The position numbers were made by a program, and so were the translations under genes. A stretch of DNA of 64,000 bases from Casuarius casuarius (Eukaryota > Chordata > Aves > Casuariiformes > Casuariidae), in contig PTFA01000111.1 of NCBI GenBank assembly GCA_003342895.1, forward strand, positions 2,621,607 through 2,685,606. Reading direction: 5' to 3'. The notes below the pieces were generated by a model. It saw nothing but the letters and a program-made list of their open reading frames with translations. It was not told where the DNA came from and made no database searches. Within the stretch, counting starts at the first letter, position 1, and every line of letters starts with the position of its first letter. Shown here piece after piece: positions 1 to 12,464 of this stretch.

Positions 1-3000
1 CTTTTACATGAAAAGGTTTGTTAAATACAGAGGAATGGTAACATCCACTTAGCCAATGACTCTACAAGTCTTGCCAAGCAGCCTCAGCCTTAAAACTCTA
101 GGGACTCCCATTCATATACATAGTTGATATATGAAAGTCATGTGCCCACACCAAGTCCTCTTATTACAAGAAGAACTCATACAGATCATTTTTCTCAGTG
201 ATGTTGGCCTGTTCCAGCAGCTCTTTGTGCGAGTCGGTATTATTCTGCTACAGTTTAAGATGGCTGGCATTTGTCTTGGAGGTAAGAGAAAGCCACTAAG
301 ATATAAAATGATTGTCTTATTGCTCCATCAGTGCTGAGGCCAAAGTAATATTAGATTCACCACATCTTTCTAGCGTTTCTTCCTGTACAAATTTTAAATG
401 ACCAAAACAATCATTTTCTGTTATGTGCCTGCATGTTGCTTTTCTATTTTTATAATCTCATTTTTCCACTCATCTGTCTAGAAAGACAGCAAGTAGGATT
501 TAGCATAAAAAGAAAAAAAGATTTTTTTTTACTTTACTGAAAAACACAAGACGGGAAAAGATGTTTTTTTCAAAGTCCAAGTTGATATGACTCTATCTAT
601 GGAGTTGTAAAAACATTATCTACAAGTGTAAAACAATATATTAAAATGACACTGTCCTCTTTTTACTTGTTTAAGCCCTGAGCTTTGGTTTCCTGGGTTC
701 TCCTGTAGTAAATGAAGACATCACTAATACCTAAAGCAAAGAACTCAATGACTTAGACAGCTTTGTGTTGAAAGGAGGAACCTCAGAAAGGTTTCCATAT
801 GGATTCGGAATCTATAAGAAAAAAAGGAGGAAACAAAAAAAATCCAGATAGAAATGCATTTACGTAAATTTTAGGTCTGTACTTATGTTTGCAATTTAAG
901 CCCATTCCTATGACAAGGTGATGTCACCAACTTGACTTGCAAAAAGATGGCAACCTGTTTTTACATTTTGATTTTTTTTAGACATTTTTCAAGTTTTACT
1001 TTGAGAAGACTGAAACAAGATTATGAGGGATGAGGGATTTTCTTTTTTTTTTTCGGGATAAACTAGATATAGGGAGATACATGAAATAACCTTTTTTTCT
1101 TCACGAAAAAAGGAAAAAAACCTCATATCAGAGAATGGATTTTTAAGGCAAATGCTGTCCTATTACTCAGTTTATGAACAGAGACTTCCTAGATATAAAT
1201 GGTAGAAATATGGAAACTTAGAAACTTTGCAATATCTTGCAAAAGAAAAAAATAGAAGAGAAGAAAAAGAAAACACCAGATGCCAGGTGTGAGCAGATGT
1301 CACACTGCCTTTTCAATTCTCTTCTCCTTCGGTCTCGGGACTGAATTCAAACTTAACTGTTAAAGAAATTGTTCAGTAAACATCCTTTGCAGAGTTTATT
1401 GGTTCAGATCTTCATCAGTAAGCAACAGGGTTACTTTTGCAGCTTGGGCTATATCTAGTATGAGTATGAAGCAGTTAAAGTAAACCTCTAATAAGCAGCT
1501 TGAATTTAAAGTATTTTCCTTCTCTTTAATGACCTGTTGGTTTACTGATTTCTTTTCCAAGTTGGATTCAGATTTGGATGGAGTGCCTGGACTGAGGAAA
1601 ATTGCAGCAGCAGAAGCTATTCATTTATGTATTTCTTGTTTCTCTGTTTTATTTGTGATCATTCTTTATGCCTTCCCCTCCCTCCTGCAGCTGTAACTGC
1701 ACAGTTAACTGGCTCAAAGGGAAGAATGAATTGCTTGACTTAATTCATGCATTTTTGATCTAAGTCTTGCTTCATTTGTGAACTTTCCAGTTTTCATTTT
1801 TACTGCCTTTCTGCTTCAGGTGCCTGAAGGCATTTTCACCTCGGCCTCTGGCAGTTAATTATAAATAAATTCATTCATTATTTTTATTCAACATCTTTCT
1901 GGAACGATTAAAAAAAACATTTATTTCTTACAAATGTCAGATTTCTCTGAAATCTTATTTGATGATCGCTTGGAACCAGGCAGAGCTGCAATCTAGCAGA
2001 GGTCTGCCTTATTTGCAGAGGTCTAACAAATCAGTATTTTCCAAGATGATCTTCTGCATAAAATTGTAAGTTGTTCCAGCTGGCTCTTTGACTGTGTCTA
2101 TACCGAAAGGCAAAAGAGAGGGTCAGAGAACAGGCGTGTGACTTCCAAACTTTGTGCATACCATTGGCGAGCACTTAGCTGTACTGGGTCTCAGATTCCC
2201 TGTTACCTTTCGTAGGTTCCGGTAGTTATTTTAGATAGCTCCCATGCCTCTACAGGCCACACAAATAACCTCGTGAGCTTTTGGAGCACTAGATTACATC
2301 AGTGAGGGAGGCTGAAGAGTTTGTAGCTTTGAAGAACAAGTAAGACAGGTATGGTAAGAGTGAGATAGGAACAGCTAATCTTGCTTGAGGAGACAGATGT
2401 GAGCATCTCTTGAAGTTCTCTCTAGCACTACTTGCTATTATTTTATGATGCTTCTGGCTACAAGACTGCATGCTAAAGATATTTGAGCCTGGCTTCTGGA
2501 AGGTGGACAAAGTGGCCTTTTAGTGTCCACAAAGTAGACTTTGATGAACCTGGATTAAACAACAGACTTAGTGGAAAGCTGCAAAGAGATCTGAGGAATT
2601 TCACTTCCCTACAGACGGAGGCATCTGTCAGGAAAAGCCAGGGTTGTACAAACTCATGAGTTAAGCAAGATTAGGTCTAGCAGTGCTTGGATGAGATATA
2701 ACCTAGAAAAAACAATGTGCTTGGACAGCTGATGTCACTTCTTCAGAAAAGGCTTCTGTTTTGAACCCTTTTCTGTGTTGTTATAGGACCATCAAAACAA
2801 AAATAAACTTTTTGACTAAACAGGAATAATGTCATTACCTTCAAAAAAGTTGGTGTTGCATACGAGTATTTTTTAAAAATACAAAAATATTTCAGAAAGT
2901 TTTTGTGCTGTTTTTTGAAAAAAAAAAGTGATTTTCATTGTTCTGTTTCATCAACCAAACAGCGATAGAAAGAGGTTGTTATTGTGTTACTGTGCAGAGA

Positions 3001-3427
3001 TGCTGTGTAGCACAAATTGTGGCATATCAGTGCACAAGATTCATTAAGTCATTTGGAACTTTCAGACTATAATATCTCAGGAGGGTTTTTGTTTTCTTTT
3101 TTTTTTTAAGTCATAGTACCCAGTAGCAGTCTTAAAAGCTAAAAGCAAGACTGGGATAAGGATGTATTCCTCTTAAAGGTCATAAAAATTGTTTGAAAAA
3201 AATGTTTCTTTTGTTTTCTCAGTACTAACACTCAAAAATGTCATATGTAAATGAAACATACAGTTTCTTAGATTGCATGATGATAAACATAGTGTAAAAA
3301 ATAGATTATTTTGAGCAATCAAGTCATATTTTAAATCAGGCATGTTTTATCTAACAGCATGTTTAAAACCCCAACTGTATACATTCATTAGAGCAGAAGT
3401 AGGTGTTAGATGAATATAAAATTTTAA
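1..3427. other. AT-rich non-coding DNA, nothing recognised
   Basis: No open frame here looks coding; the longest are 68-73 codons and of random composition. Only short A or T runs are visible, for example near 522-531, 1041-1051 and 3099-3108. I see no repeat family I can name. Confidence 0.6.
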
Positions 3428-3521
3428 ACACACACATGCGCATGCGCATGCGCACACACACACACGTACACACACGCAGATATATGTGTATATACATTTA
3501 TATACATGTATATATATATGT
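3428..3521. repeat. Compound CA/CATGCG/TA microsatellite, alternating purine-pyrimidine
   Basis: Positions 3428-3478 alternate purine and pyrimidine without a break for 51 nt. They contain CA dinucleotides, three overlapping CATGCG units and a further CA run. After a GA break, 3480-3497 and 3499-3521 alternate again as TA/TG/CA dinucleotides. GC-containing alternating tracts of this kind are known to favour left-handed Z-DNA. The reverse strand is open for about 70 codons here, but its product is only a low-complexity Val/Cys/Ala run, so it is not a gene. Confidence 0.9.
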
Positions 3522-6500
3522 TTAAACACCTGTGTATTCCCAAATTGGATTCTAGTCAATTTATATTAAATAATGACAAATCAGAATTTCTCCTTAAGTT
3601 AAATTCTGAAATTCCAGCTTTATTCTAAGGGCACTGAACTGGAATTTTCATCAGCACAATCTCCCAAGCCAACACCTGTGATTCTGTCAAAGTGTTTTCC
3701 CTAGAATATTGTATTTTTGAGGTTTACTTTTATGAATAGAGATCTTTAACTGAGATGTACTGTAATGCACAAGGACTGTTTACCACAGATATTGCTTGCC
3801 TGTGGCAGCGGATACTGAGATACTGGCAACAAAATGGCTTTCAGAACCAATGAAGCTGACAATGTGCAGCAGAAGTCCATTTTACAACTTCAGTAATTGT
3901 GAAAGTGATAGACTCCACCTAGCTAAGAATGGGCTCTGTGGGAATTTCTGTGCATTCCAACTTAGGGTGGGCAACAGTGATTGTAAAGCTCTCAACCCAC
4001 CATCATTTGTATTACAAACGATTTAACACAGGCTGTGATCTGCTGCTGGTTGGGTGGGCCATGGCACACAGCTACCTGAGGCAAAATGCATGTGTTAAAA
4101 GTAGTGGAAATAACATTGCCTTGGGAATGTACCTGGCACCAATTCTCTTACAATACCTAGTAAAGATTTATATGTATATGCTGTATTGTAATACAGCGTA
4201 GGTGCTAATGATACTTGGAGAAAATGACAAATAGCTAACAGAAAATCCCTCTAGAGATATTCCAAAGAAGTATATTGGACTGTACTAGTTTGATTCTCCA
4301 TTAATGTACACCTGGTATAGTCATTACACCACATGGGAGGAAGTTCACCGTGTTCCCATTGTGATTAAGTGGTGTTTGACACCTCCTGCATGCTCATTTT
4401 ATGTCACAGTTCCATTAGGTGGAAAGCAGTGAAGAAGCAGGCTTCATATTTCCATCTACTAACAGCCTTATGGAAGACGTAACCTGACACAGTGTTTTCA
4501 AGGAAAAAAAAAAACTCAGCTAGAATTGAGATAAACCATCACAACCTTCACTTTTAGATGTTTATCTAAATGTTTTCTTTCATTTAAATGTTTATTATTT
4601 TCCTCTTTCAGTATTTAAACCATCATTTTCATATTTTTAGATGTGGAACAAACAATAATTATGGGACGTAGGTAATGTTACAGAGCCTGATCACAGATTT
4701 GCCCACAAAAGGTGGGTAAGTAAGTTGATCAAAAAAACAAAGTATTTTTGATAAGTACCTTCTAAAATTTGTACTTTTAAAGCATAAAGTAACAGTGGAA
4801 AATGATCTGCCTAAACATCCTGCATGGAACTCTTCAGTGTTTCAGGATTTATAGGTCTGTGGTATTGTAACAGCAGACACCTATAAGTGGACACTTGCAC
4901 AGTACAGAACTCATGTGCAAACAGCCACACCCAGATACTTTGGAATGAGCTATTTTTCTAAGCAAGCCCAGTAGAAATGATTGAATTTCCATTTAGCGAT
5001 GCCAGAAACACTTTCCATGTCTCCTAAATACTGTAAGAGAGCAGTTTTGAGTTATATGCCTCAGGATGCAGTAGAAACATATTTTCCCACTAAGTTTCTA
5101 GATCTGAGCTTCTACCATATTAATTTCAATCTTTTATTTGGAAGACAGGAAGTTGTAAAGCTATTAGCCATGTTCATTTCATGTAAGATATGTCCGAAAC
5201 CTTCCTTCTTGTCTTCCTTAAAAAAGTTTGGACACCATTTGTTGAACTGTTTTTGCAAATAATTCTAAGTAGCTGTATCAGGGACTGTGGTTACAACACT
5301 AGTTTTTTGAAATGGTGACATAATTTGCTGACTTTCCTCATGATACTGTTCAGGGTGAAATAGTGGATGTATACATTTGAAAGATGTTCATATTCAGAGA
5401 AGGCATATACTTCTGAATAATTGAAGAATTTCTCTGTTGGAATAGCCAATTAAACACTGATGCCTTTGATGATCACCACAGAGTGGTCATGGATTAGGAA
5501 TTTCACTGTTTGGGAAGATGTTTTTATGGAGAAATTGATAAAGAATATGGACAGATTTTTGGACCGATTTTAGGAGATCATTCATCTGCACTGATAATTG
5601 ATCATATATACTAAGCAAATCACAGAAACAGCATTTTGAAGGGAAAAGCCTTTGTCTTGAGAGTGATATAACTGAGCAGATATAAAGAGACTTCTAAAGC
5701 TTCTTTCCTCCAAGCATTCAAGAGCCGTTCATCTGCTCATGCGATGGTGAGGTGGGAGGGTGGATGTGCAGGTGACAGGAGCGGGGAGGCAATACACCCC
5801 CACGCTGGGCTTGGAAGGTTGTCAAGCACACTGCACACTGCAGCAACCTCCCTTCTATGTTTGGACCATCAGCACGAGAAATGGCTGCTGGTGGGTTAAC
5901 AATCATGGACACCAAAGGGCTCCCAGAGACAAAATCGTGTACTCACATCTGGAGATAAACATCTGTAAGAGGTTCACAACCACTCTGAAAGACACAGTCC
6001 TCCCACAATTACAAGGAGCTATTTTTTTTTCCCCCCTTGGGAAAGGTTTGATGCTGTTCCAAGCTGCACAAGTTGCCNTTGTCATTTTTTATTTTTCTAA
6101 TGGTAGAGGTCCAGGCATTTGACACTGAAAATCCAAATTCATTCTGTTCTTCTGGTTTTCTTTTGGATTAAACAAATCCACATCTTCTTTCTCTCCTTTT
6201 CTAAGAGTTTACCAAGCAAAACAAAACAAAACCAGAAAACCTCTGGAGACAAAATGATACTAAATCAACCAAGGAAGCTCATTGTATTAATAAGACTACT
6301 CAACCCTCCTTTTGTCAGTCTCTAAAGGTAAATGGCAATCATATTTCTTTTTCTTGTGGCTTTAAAGGAAAAAAGTCTTCTAGAGAAATCTGAGACTGTT
6401 CTCTGGTCAGGATTGCCATAGGTGCTGGGTCACAAGAGGGAAGATAGCACCTACATGCGGTGCTCCAGTTACAGACATGACAGATACTATGATCTTTGGA

Positions 6501-8858
6501 AGATGAAAGGTGTCTGGGTGGGCCATGGAGATGTTCTTCACCTGTCTTGTAAGAGCCAAACTGGGTAACAGCTAAATAGCTGTATGTTGCTGCAGGCAGC
6601 AGGCCTGAACAGGGAGGAAAGGGCCACAGTTACTCAGGCAAAGGATCTGCCTTTGCTCATTTAATGTTGTGTGAAGAAGAATTCACCACTGCTGTGAGCA
6701 GATGTCCTAGTTAGGATGCTCATGCTCTGCCCTGGGCCTCAGGAGCCTTGCAGTCAGGGTGGAAAAGTACCGTGGGAAGCTCCATAACCATTAGCAGGTT
6801 TGGAAATTAAGATCTTTTTCTACAGGTGGGAGTCCTGAAATGTGGAAGAAGAGGAGTAGTGACAGCATCTGGATGCCATCCAAATTTGGATCAGCAGGCC
6901 TATTGGGAGAACTTCTGAGCAGAAATCTAAGGATGCAAAAGGAGAACAGAAAAGCAATGGGTGGCAAACACTACTGTGTGAATGATTATTTCTACTTTGT
7001 CAGCCAAGTAAAAAAGAAAAGTCAAAGGAAAAAAATAGTTTCAGATCACACATAGCATATTTTTAAGTTGTTGTGTAAGAATGATTAATTTAGCATAAAA
7101 ATATTTTAAAATGAAAAATTGAAATGTCCTAGTTCAAAAATACTGGAAAATAGTGAAGAAATTTTTACTGATTTTATTTTCGGGAAATCACAGTATTTGC
7201 TGACCTGAGATGAATAAGGCAAGAACTAGAGAAAAAGTGCATTGCCTTTGCTGTTTATTTCTGAGAAAGATTGATGAAAAGTGGCAGGGGTTGAAGGAGG
7301 ACGTATCTTCTGGAGAATTTTCTTTTTCAGAGGCAGTAAGTATATGGTGTCCTCAAAAAATAGGTTAGACCAAATCACTGATTTTCAATCTTTTCCCATT
7401 TGCAGACCTGTAAGCTTTTCTGATGAAGCACTCTGCCCATATAGTGAATTTAAGTCTATTCATAACATATGTTATTTCTCAAGCCCATGGATTCCAGTTA
7501 AAAAACTACAGGCATATTCATAGCTTTAAAGGAATAGGACATCTTCAGTAATTCAAACACAATTAAGTGTAAGAAGGTAGAACAAAGAAGTGGCAAATCA
7601 TGCCTCAAGGCTAATATGATTTACTTCCAGACAGATACTTCCTTTTGAACAAAATAAAGTTTCCACTGGGTAAGGTTAAAATAATAAAAAGATTTCTCAG
7701 AATCTTTTTATATAATTTGCCAAGCGTAGGATTTTGTATGAACCTATGTTACAGCTTTGGATAGGAGAGTGAGCAAAAGATTAAGCTTTGATGAGTGAGA
7801 CAGTTAGGAGAGGACTGTGACCAGTGGAGCTGTGGAGGCCTACAATAGCATGCATGTATCCAAATCTGGAGGAAGTAGGTAGTAGTATTAACTTTTCCTC
7901 AGCTCTTAGATAAGCAGAGTACATCCTAGCTGAATAAGACAAAAGTAGAACCTGGTCTCTGATTTCTCGCTAGCATCATATCTGGGATGTCTGTAGAGCA
8001 CAGTCATACGAAACCTGGATGAGGAAATTATTGGGGCTGGCATGAACTCTGAATGTATTCTAGGACTTTATAAATCCTAGATAACACTCCTGANAACATA
8101 AGCTTTCAGAAATATGTAGGATTGCCCATTTCCAGTAGACCAGAGATCACTAAAACAACTGGAAAAATATTTGCCACTTAGCAAGCGCTGAAAGGAGAAT
8201 AACATTCTATCCGTCCTTACCAATGAGGGTTTCCCAGTGGATCCACCTAACTTCTTTGTTGTTCCACAATTATTTGTAAAATTTAAAATATTATTGAAAT
8301 CATTCCACTGTGTAATTAAATTTTTTAGCAATTTCCGTGCTGCCACTCTGAAGTTATCTTAATNGTTATTGGAACTAGCATGGTAACCAAACATGATTTT
8401 ACCAGTCAAATATTCAGTACGAAAGTATTTCTGACGTCACACAGACTATACTAACCCATTTCAGCTATAGCCAGGTATCAGTATTTTAGACAGATGATGG
8501 AATTTTCCTCACATACTGAATGCCCGCTCTAGTTGTGAAGCACTCTGATCCCGTCAGTTCAGGACATATCACATTATTTTCAGTGTTAATTGGAATTCAT
8601 CAAGCTGCAGGAAGCAATAAGGAAACTCTTTTAAAACCTAGGAAGCAGGATAACATTTTCAAATTTTGATTTACAATAATAATGTTCATTAAAATGTCAA
8701 CAAAAGGGTTCATTTTGGACAAAAATGTTCCCAGCTCAGTTTGTTCAACTGGTTTGCTCTCCAGCATTATAGTGAACATACAGTTCAGCTATGCTGTTTA
8801 TTATCTTCCTGGGAATCTCTCAAGAACTTCTCTCAACTAAAACAATTGTCAGTTATCC
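3522..8858. other. Non-coding DNA, nothing firm
   Basis: AT-rich sequence with no recognisable gene. Two patches are somewhat richer in G and C (about 5700-6010 and 6400-6850). They include a 120-codon plus-strand open frame at 5760-6122 that resembles no family I know and contains an ambiguous base. A perfect 8-bp inverted repeat lies at 4180-4197. Confidence 0.55.
4180..4197. repeat. Perfect 8-bp inverted repeat, 2-nt loop
   Basis: GCTGTATT at 4180-4187 is followed by GT and then the exact reverse complement AATACAGC at 4190-4197. The loop is too short for a stable RNA hairpin without opening a base pair. It may be chance. Confidence 0.6.
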
Positions 8859-8875
8859 AAAAAAAAAAAAAAAAA
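8859..8875 (+). repeat. Poly-A run (17 nt)
   Basis: Uninterrupted run of A. No retroposed body or target-site duplication could be recognised upstream, so it is listed only as a homopolymer. Confidence 0.85.
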
Positions 8876-11800
8876 GGAGATCTTACAATGTAACTTATAT
8901 GTATGTATTCTTTCTATGGGGATCCCTGACAACGGGAATATTCAGCATTAGGACATGAGAGGAAGTGAAGGCAGCTTTCTGCAGCTGCTAATAATCAGTC
9001 CTGAAGAGCGTTAAGTCCAGGCCAAAGCACAGCTTAAGCCATGTCTTCACGTTTACTCTCCAGCAAGAACTCACTGCCCAACAAAATGGTGCAGAGGACT
9101 CTGCTTGGCGCCATCTCCTTTGGAGCAGACAGTCCATATCCGCACTCCATATGACTTGGCCTGAGTCCTCTCAGGCCAGTGTGGTGCCTTATAGTCCTAA
9201 GAGATATTTTATGATTTTTTTATTTCAGAATACACGAAATGCACAAGACCTGTATTGCAGACAGAGTGATATAATCAACCTGGTAATGTGATTGCAAAAA
9301 AGAATGTATGCCCTAGTTTTTATCAGTTTATAGTGCTGGGCACTAAAGAGCTGAGGGGAGGTGAATAACCTTTTTTTTGCCTTTGCTTTTAAGACAATAA
9401 CCTCCATCAGAGAAAGGGAGGAGACAATGCAGGACAATAATAGGCTGAACTGACCCTACCTATGCCCACAAAATCTCATCTGTTGTTTCATCCGGGTCAT
9501 GCTAGATGCTTCTTCATGTAGACCAGTTGTGCTGTGACATGTCCAGCACTGCTCATCCACATAAAACAGTGTAAAATCCTGCCTGGGATGTAAGAAAAGG
9601 TTAAAGAGATCTTTGAAACATTCAGTATTATCAAATTAAAAAGAAAGTATAACCAACATCCAGAGAGAGGGAACAGAGTATCTTTATTCCAGATGAATTA
9701 TTTGTTGTTTCATTAGCCAAATTAAGATTCCACAATGATGCATTAATAAAATATCAATAATTACTTTTCAGCCTATCAGAGTGGTCAACTGCACACAGGT
9801 AAGAGTTTTGTGGACATTTATTAATATCTCCATAGACTATAACTGACTGTCTCCATAGTGTACTCCTGTAGGCCTCAGGTCCTGTTCGCTCATGAATTAT
9901 GAAAACTGCTGANTAGCAGTCATTTAACTATTATTGATAATGATTAAATTATTAATTGAGTACTTGCATGGACTTGTCGTTCAACCTATGCCTAAGAAGA
10001 TCTCTCTAGTAGGTCAGATGAACTACTACCTAGAAGCACCCATTTCTCTCTCTTGATGATTAGAGGTTCCACAAGTGACTGGCTCAGCTGTAGACAACTT
10101 CCCTGTAGATGTGCATCAGGACTGACAGGGCTTTAGAAATTGTAGGCTGTGACTACCATTGCATCCTAACTCTGCAATGGACTATAGGAACTATGACAGT
10201 CAGAGTTGCATTGACTGCCTTTCTGACACTGCTTCTGGCTTCCAGGGTCGATTTCATTAACTATCCTCTCTCCTCAATGAACATGAAGAATTAGGATCTT
10301 CAGAATAAGCTGCCTTTTTAAATGAGATTTAAATTTGTGTCTGCTTTCAAAGACTATTTCTGTTTGATCTAGTGAGAGAGTAACATAAAATAAATAATCC
10401 TGGGAGATGGGACTGGACTGTTTCCTAACCACTAGCGAGCTGTGCTCTTAGCCAATGACTATTAATTATTTCCTGGAAAGTGGTACAGATTCATCAGAAA
10501 GGACAGGAAACACTCCCACACTGGAACAGAGTATTGCCTGCAGTTTAGGTCACTCATGTGGGAGCTGAGAAATATCAGTCTGAATGCCTTCGGGCAGAGG
10601 AGGAAAATAACAAATGGTCTCCTATCTGCTTTTTTGACGTCCCACAGTTTCCAAAGAGGTTACCCTGTGTCCAATTGCAGTAAAAGGTAAAAGGAGGAAA
10701 TTATGAGCAAAGAGGTAGTTCCCACTGTGTCTTGTAAAATGACCATTTTGGCAAGCATGCTCTCTGGAGAAAACTCCTCTCCCTTCAGGTAACTGAGGCA
10801 AACTAACACCTAGTTTATGGATCCTGACCCAATGTGTGTTCGTCACTATTCTACTGCTCAGCACTGCAGGACTCAGTGACTACGGGCCTGCCCCAAATCA
10901 GAACTGTAAAGATCCTAAAGATCTGTGATATTAAAAAACTTAATGCTCCTACAAGCTCTAGGCACCTCTAGGTTTAGATGAGGTCTAAGCAAAAGTTTTG
11001 AAGATCTGTACTTTGCACTTGGGAGCATGGCACTAGCACTTTTTTCCATTCAGCTATTGTTGTCTACATTGCAATAAGCTAAGATGAAGGAATATCACAT
11101 GGACAGATGTTCTGGAGCTAAAAACCTTGGATCTGAACCCAAGCTTCTCATCTTTTTATAAGGATGTTTCAATTAAGGGGTTTGATTCAAGCCAGCTCTG
11201 ATTTATATATATCTTAAATAGCTAGATCTATATGTGTTTAACTATATTTTTCTGTTATTGACAACTTTTATTCCAGAAGATTAACAACGTGTGGCACTTA
11301 ATTGCGGTTACAAATATACAAAACTAATAAATATGCCTTTTAGTCTAATACAATATGTTTGAAATAAACCTACCTAACATGTATATTTAAAAATAAGGCA
11401 GCTATTATAATTTTGTCTGAATACTGGAGCCACTAGAGGCCACCATACACCTCCAAAAAAGGAGATATTCTTCCCAGAGGAAAAATCTTAAAACGTATTC
11501 CACTTGTACATAACTTATCTCACCTTTCCCACATAATTTCTTTGACAAACTTGCAAAGAAATGGTTTATTTTTAATTAGGTTTTCCCTTCTACATCATCT
11601 ATCACTGGTGCCATAGNTGTGCGTATGTAATACATAAATGATGTTCACAGTCTGAAAGTTGAAAAGTGCTTGGATCATTTGTTGACCCCACTTCAGGAAA
11701 GGTGCATCCTCTGTGAATTATTCCTGGATAAAATTAACTGTGTTCAACATTGGTTTTAAAAATTGAGAAAACAGCAAAGTAATCTATTTTATGTCTTCAA

Positions 11801-12422
11801 ATAGCTGCCTTTTGAGACAAGGCCATGCAATTATCACATGCAACCATTTATACCAAAGCTATAATAGAAATTATAATGCTTTACAATTACTTTCATTGGA
11901 GCTAGCTCTTCACTTCAGATCTTTAGGATTTTCAAGGAAAATGTTCTATTCAGTTATTCTGCTAACTACTTATAACACATACAATTTCTGCAGGAAGCAT
12001 GGTAAAAATAACATTTAGAGAGTTATCTTGTTTCTTTGGCTGCATGTACATAATTTTCCACCTATAACCCTTTTCCTTATCCACACATTAATCCCAGTTG
12101 AGTAGTTGAAAATGCAGAGCACCTTGTAAGACTGACTCCTTTGTTAGTGTTAGTGACAGGAAAACTCTAAAACCCTGGGTATAAAGAGTTTGTTTTAACC
12201 AGTATACCATTTAGATTTACAAAATATGTATACAGATAGTTGGATACTTGGGCAGATGTTCAATCCATGCGTGTATGGATGATATAAATGATTCCACTGA
12301 ACTCGAAAAAGATGTTTATATAAACTTTCACAACCTAGCAGTAAGATTCATATTTATCTTCAGATTTGTTTATGGGTTTAATGTGAGAAATTTAAAGCTA
12401 TGTTACCAAATTTCTAATATCA
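8876..12422. other. Non-coding DNA, nothing recognised
   Basis: Open frames reach only 60-80 codons and have no domain-like features. There is no recognisable repeat. The stretch around 9925-9960 is rich in ATTA/TAAT cores, which is common in AT-rich DNA. Confidence 0.55.
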
Positions 12423-12464
12423 GCTACTAGACTTCAGCTTCTGGCTACTAGACTTCAGCTTCTG
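12423..12464. repeat. Perfect 21-bp tandem duplication (two copies)
   Basis: The unit GCTACTAGACTTCAGCTTCTG occupies 12423-12443 and is repeated without mismatch at 12444-12464. The exact identity suggests a recent local duplication, or a two-unit minisatellite that might vary in copy number. Confidence 0.9.

Noticed and set aside
3347..3559. 70-codon minus-strand frame with Val/Cys/Ala repeats
   Set aside because: Translation of the CA/TG microsatellite.
8859..8875. Poly-A run as the tail of a processed pseudogene
   Set aside because: No gene-like body upstream and no flanking direct repeat.
9925..9960. Cluster of ATTA/TAAT homeodomain cores
   Set aside because: Expected in AT-rich sequence; no conservation data to support an enhancer.
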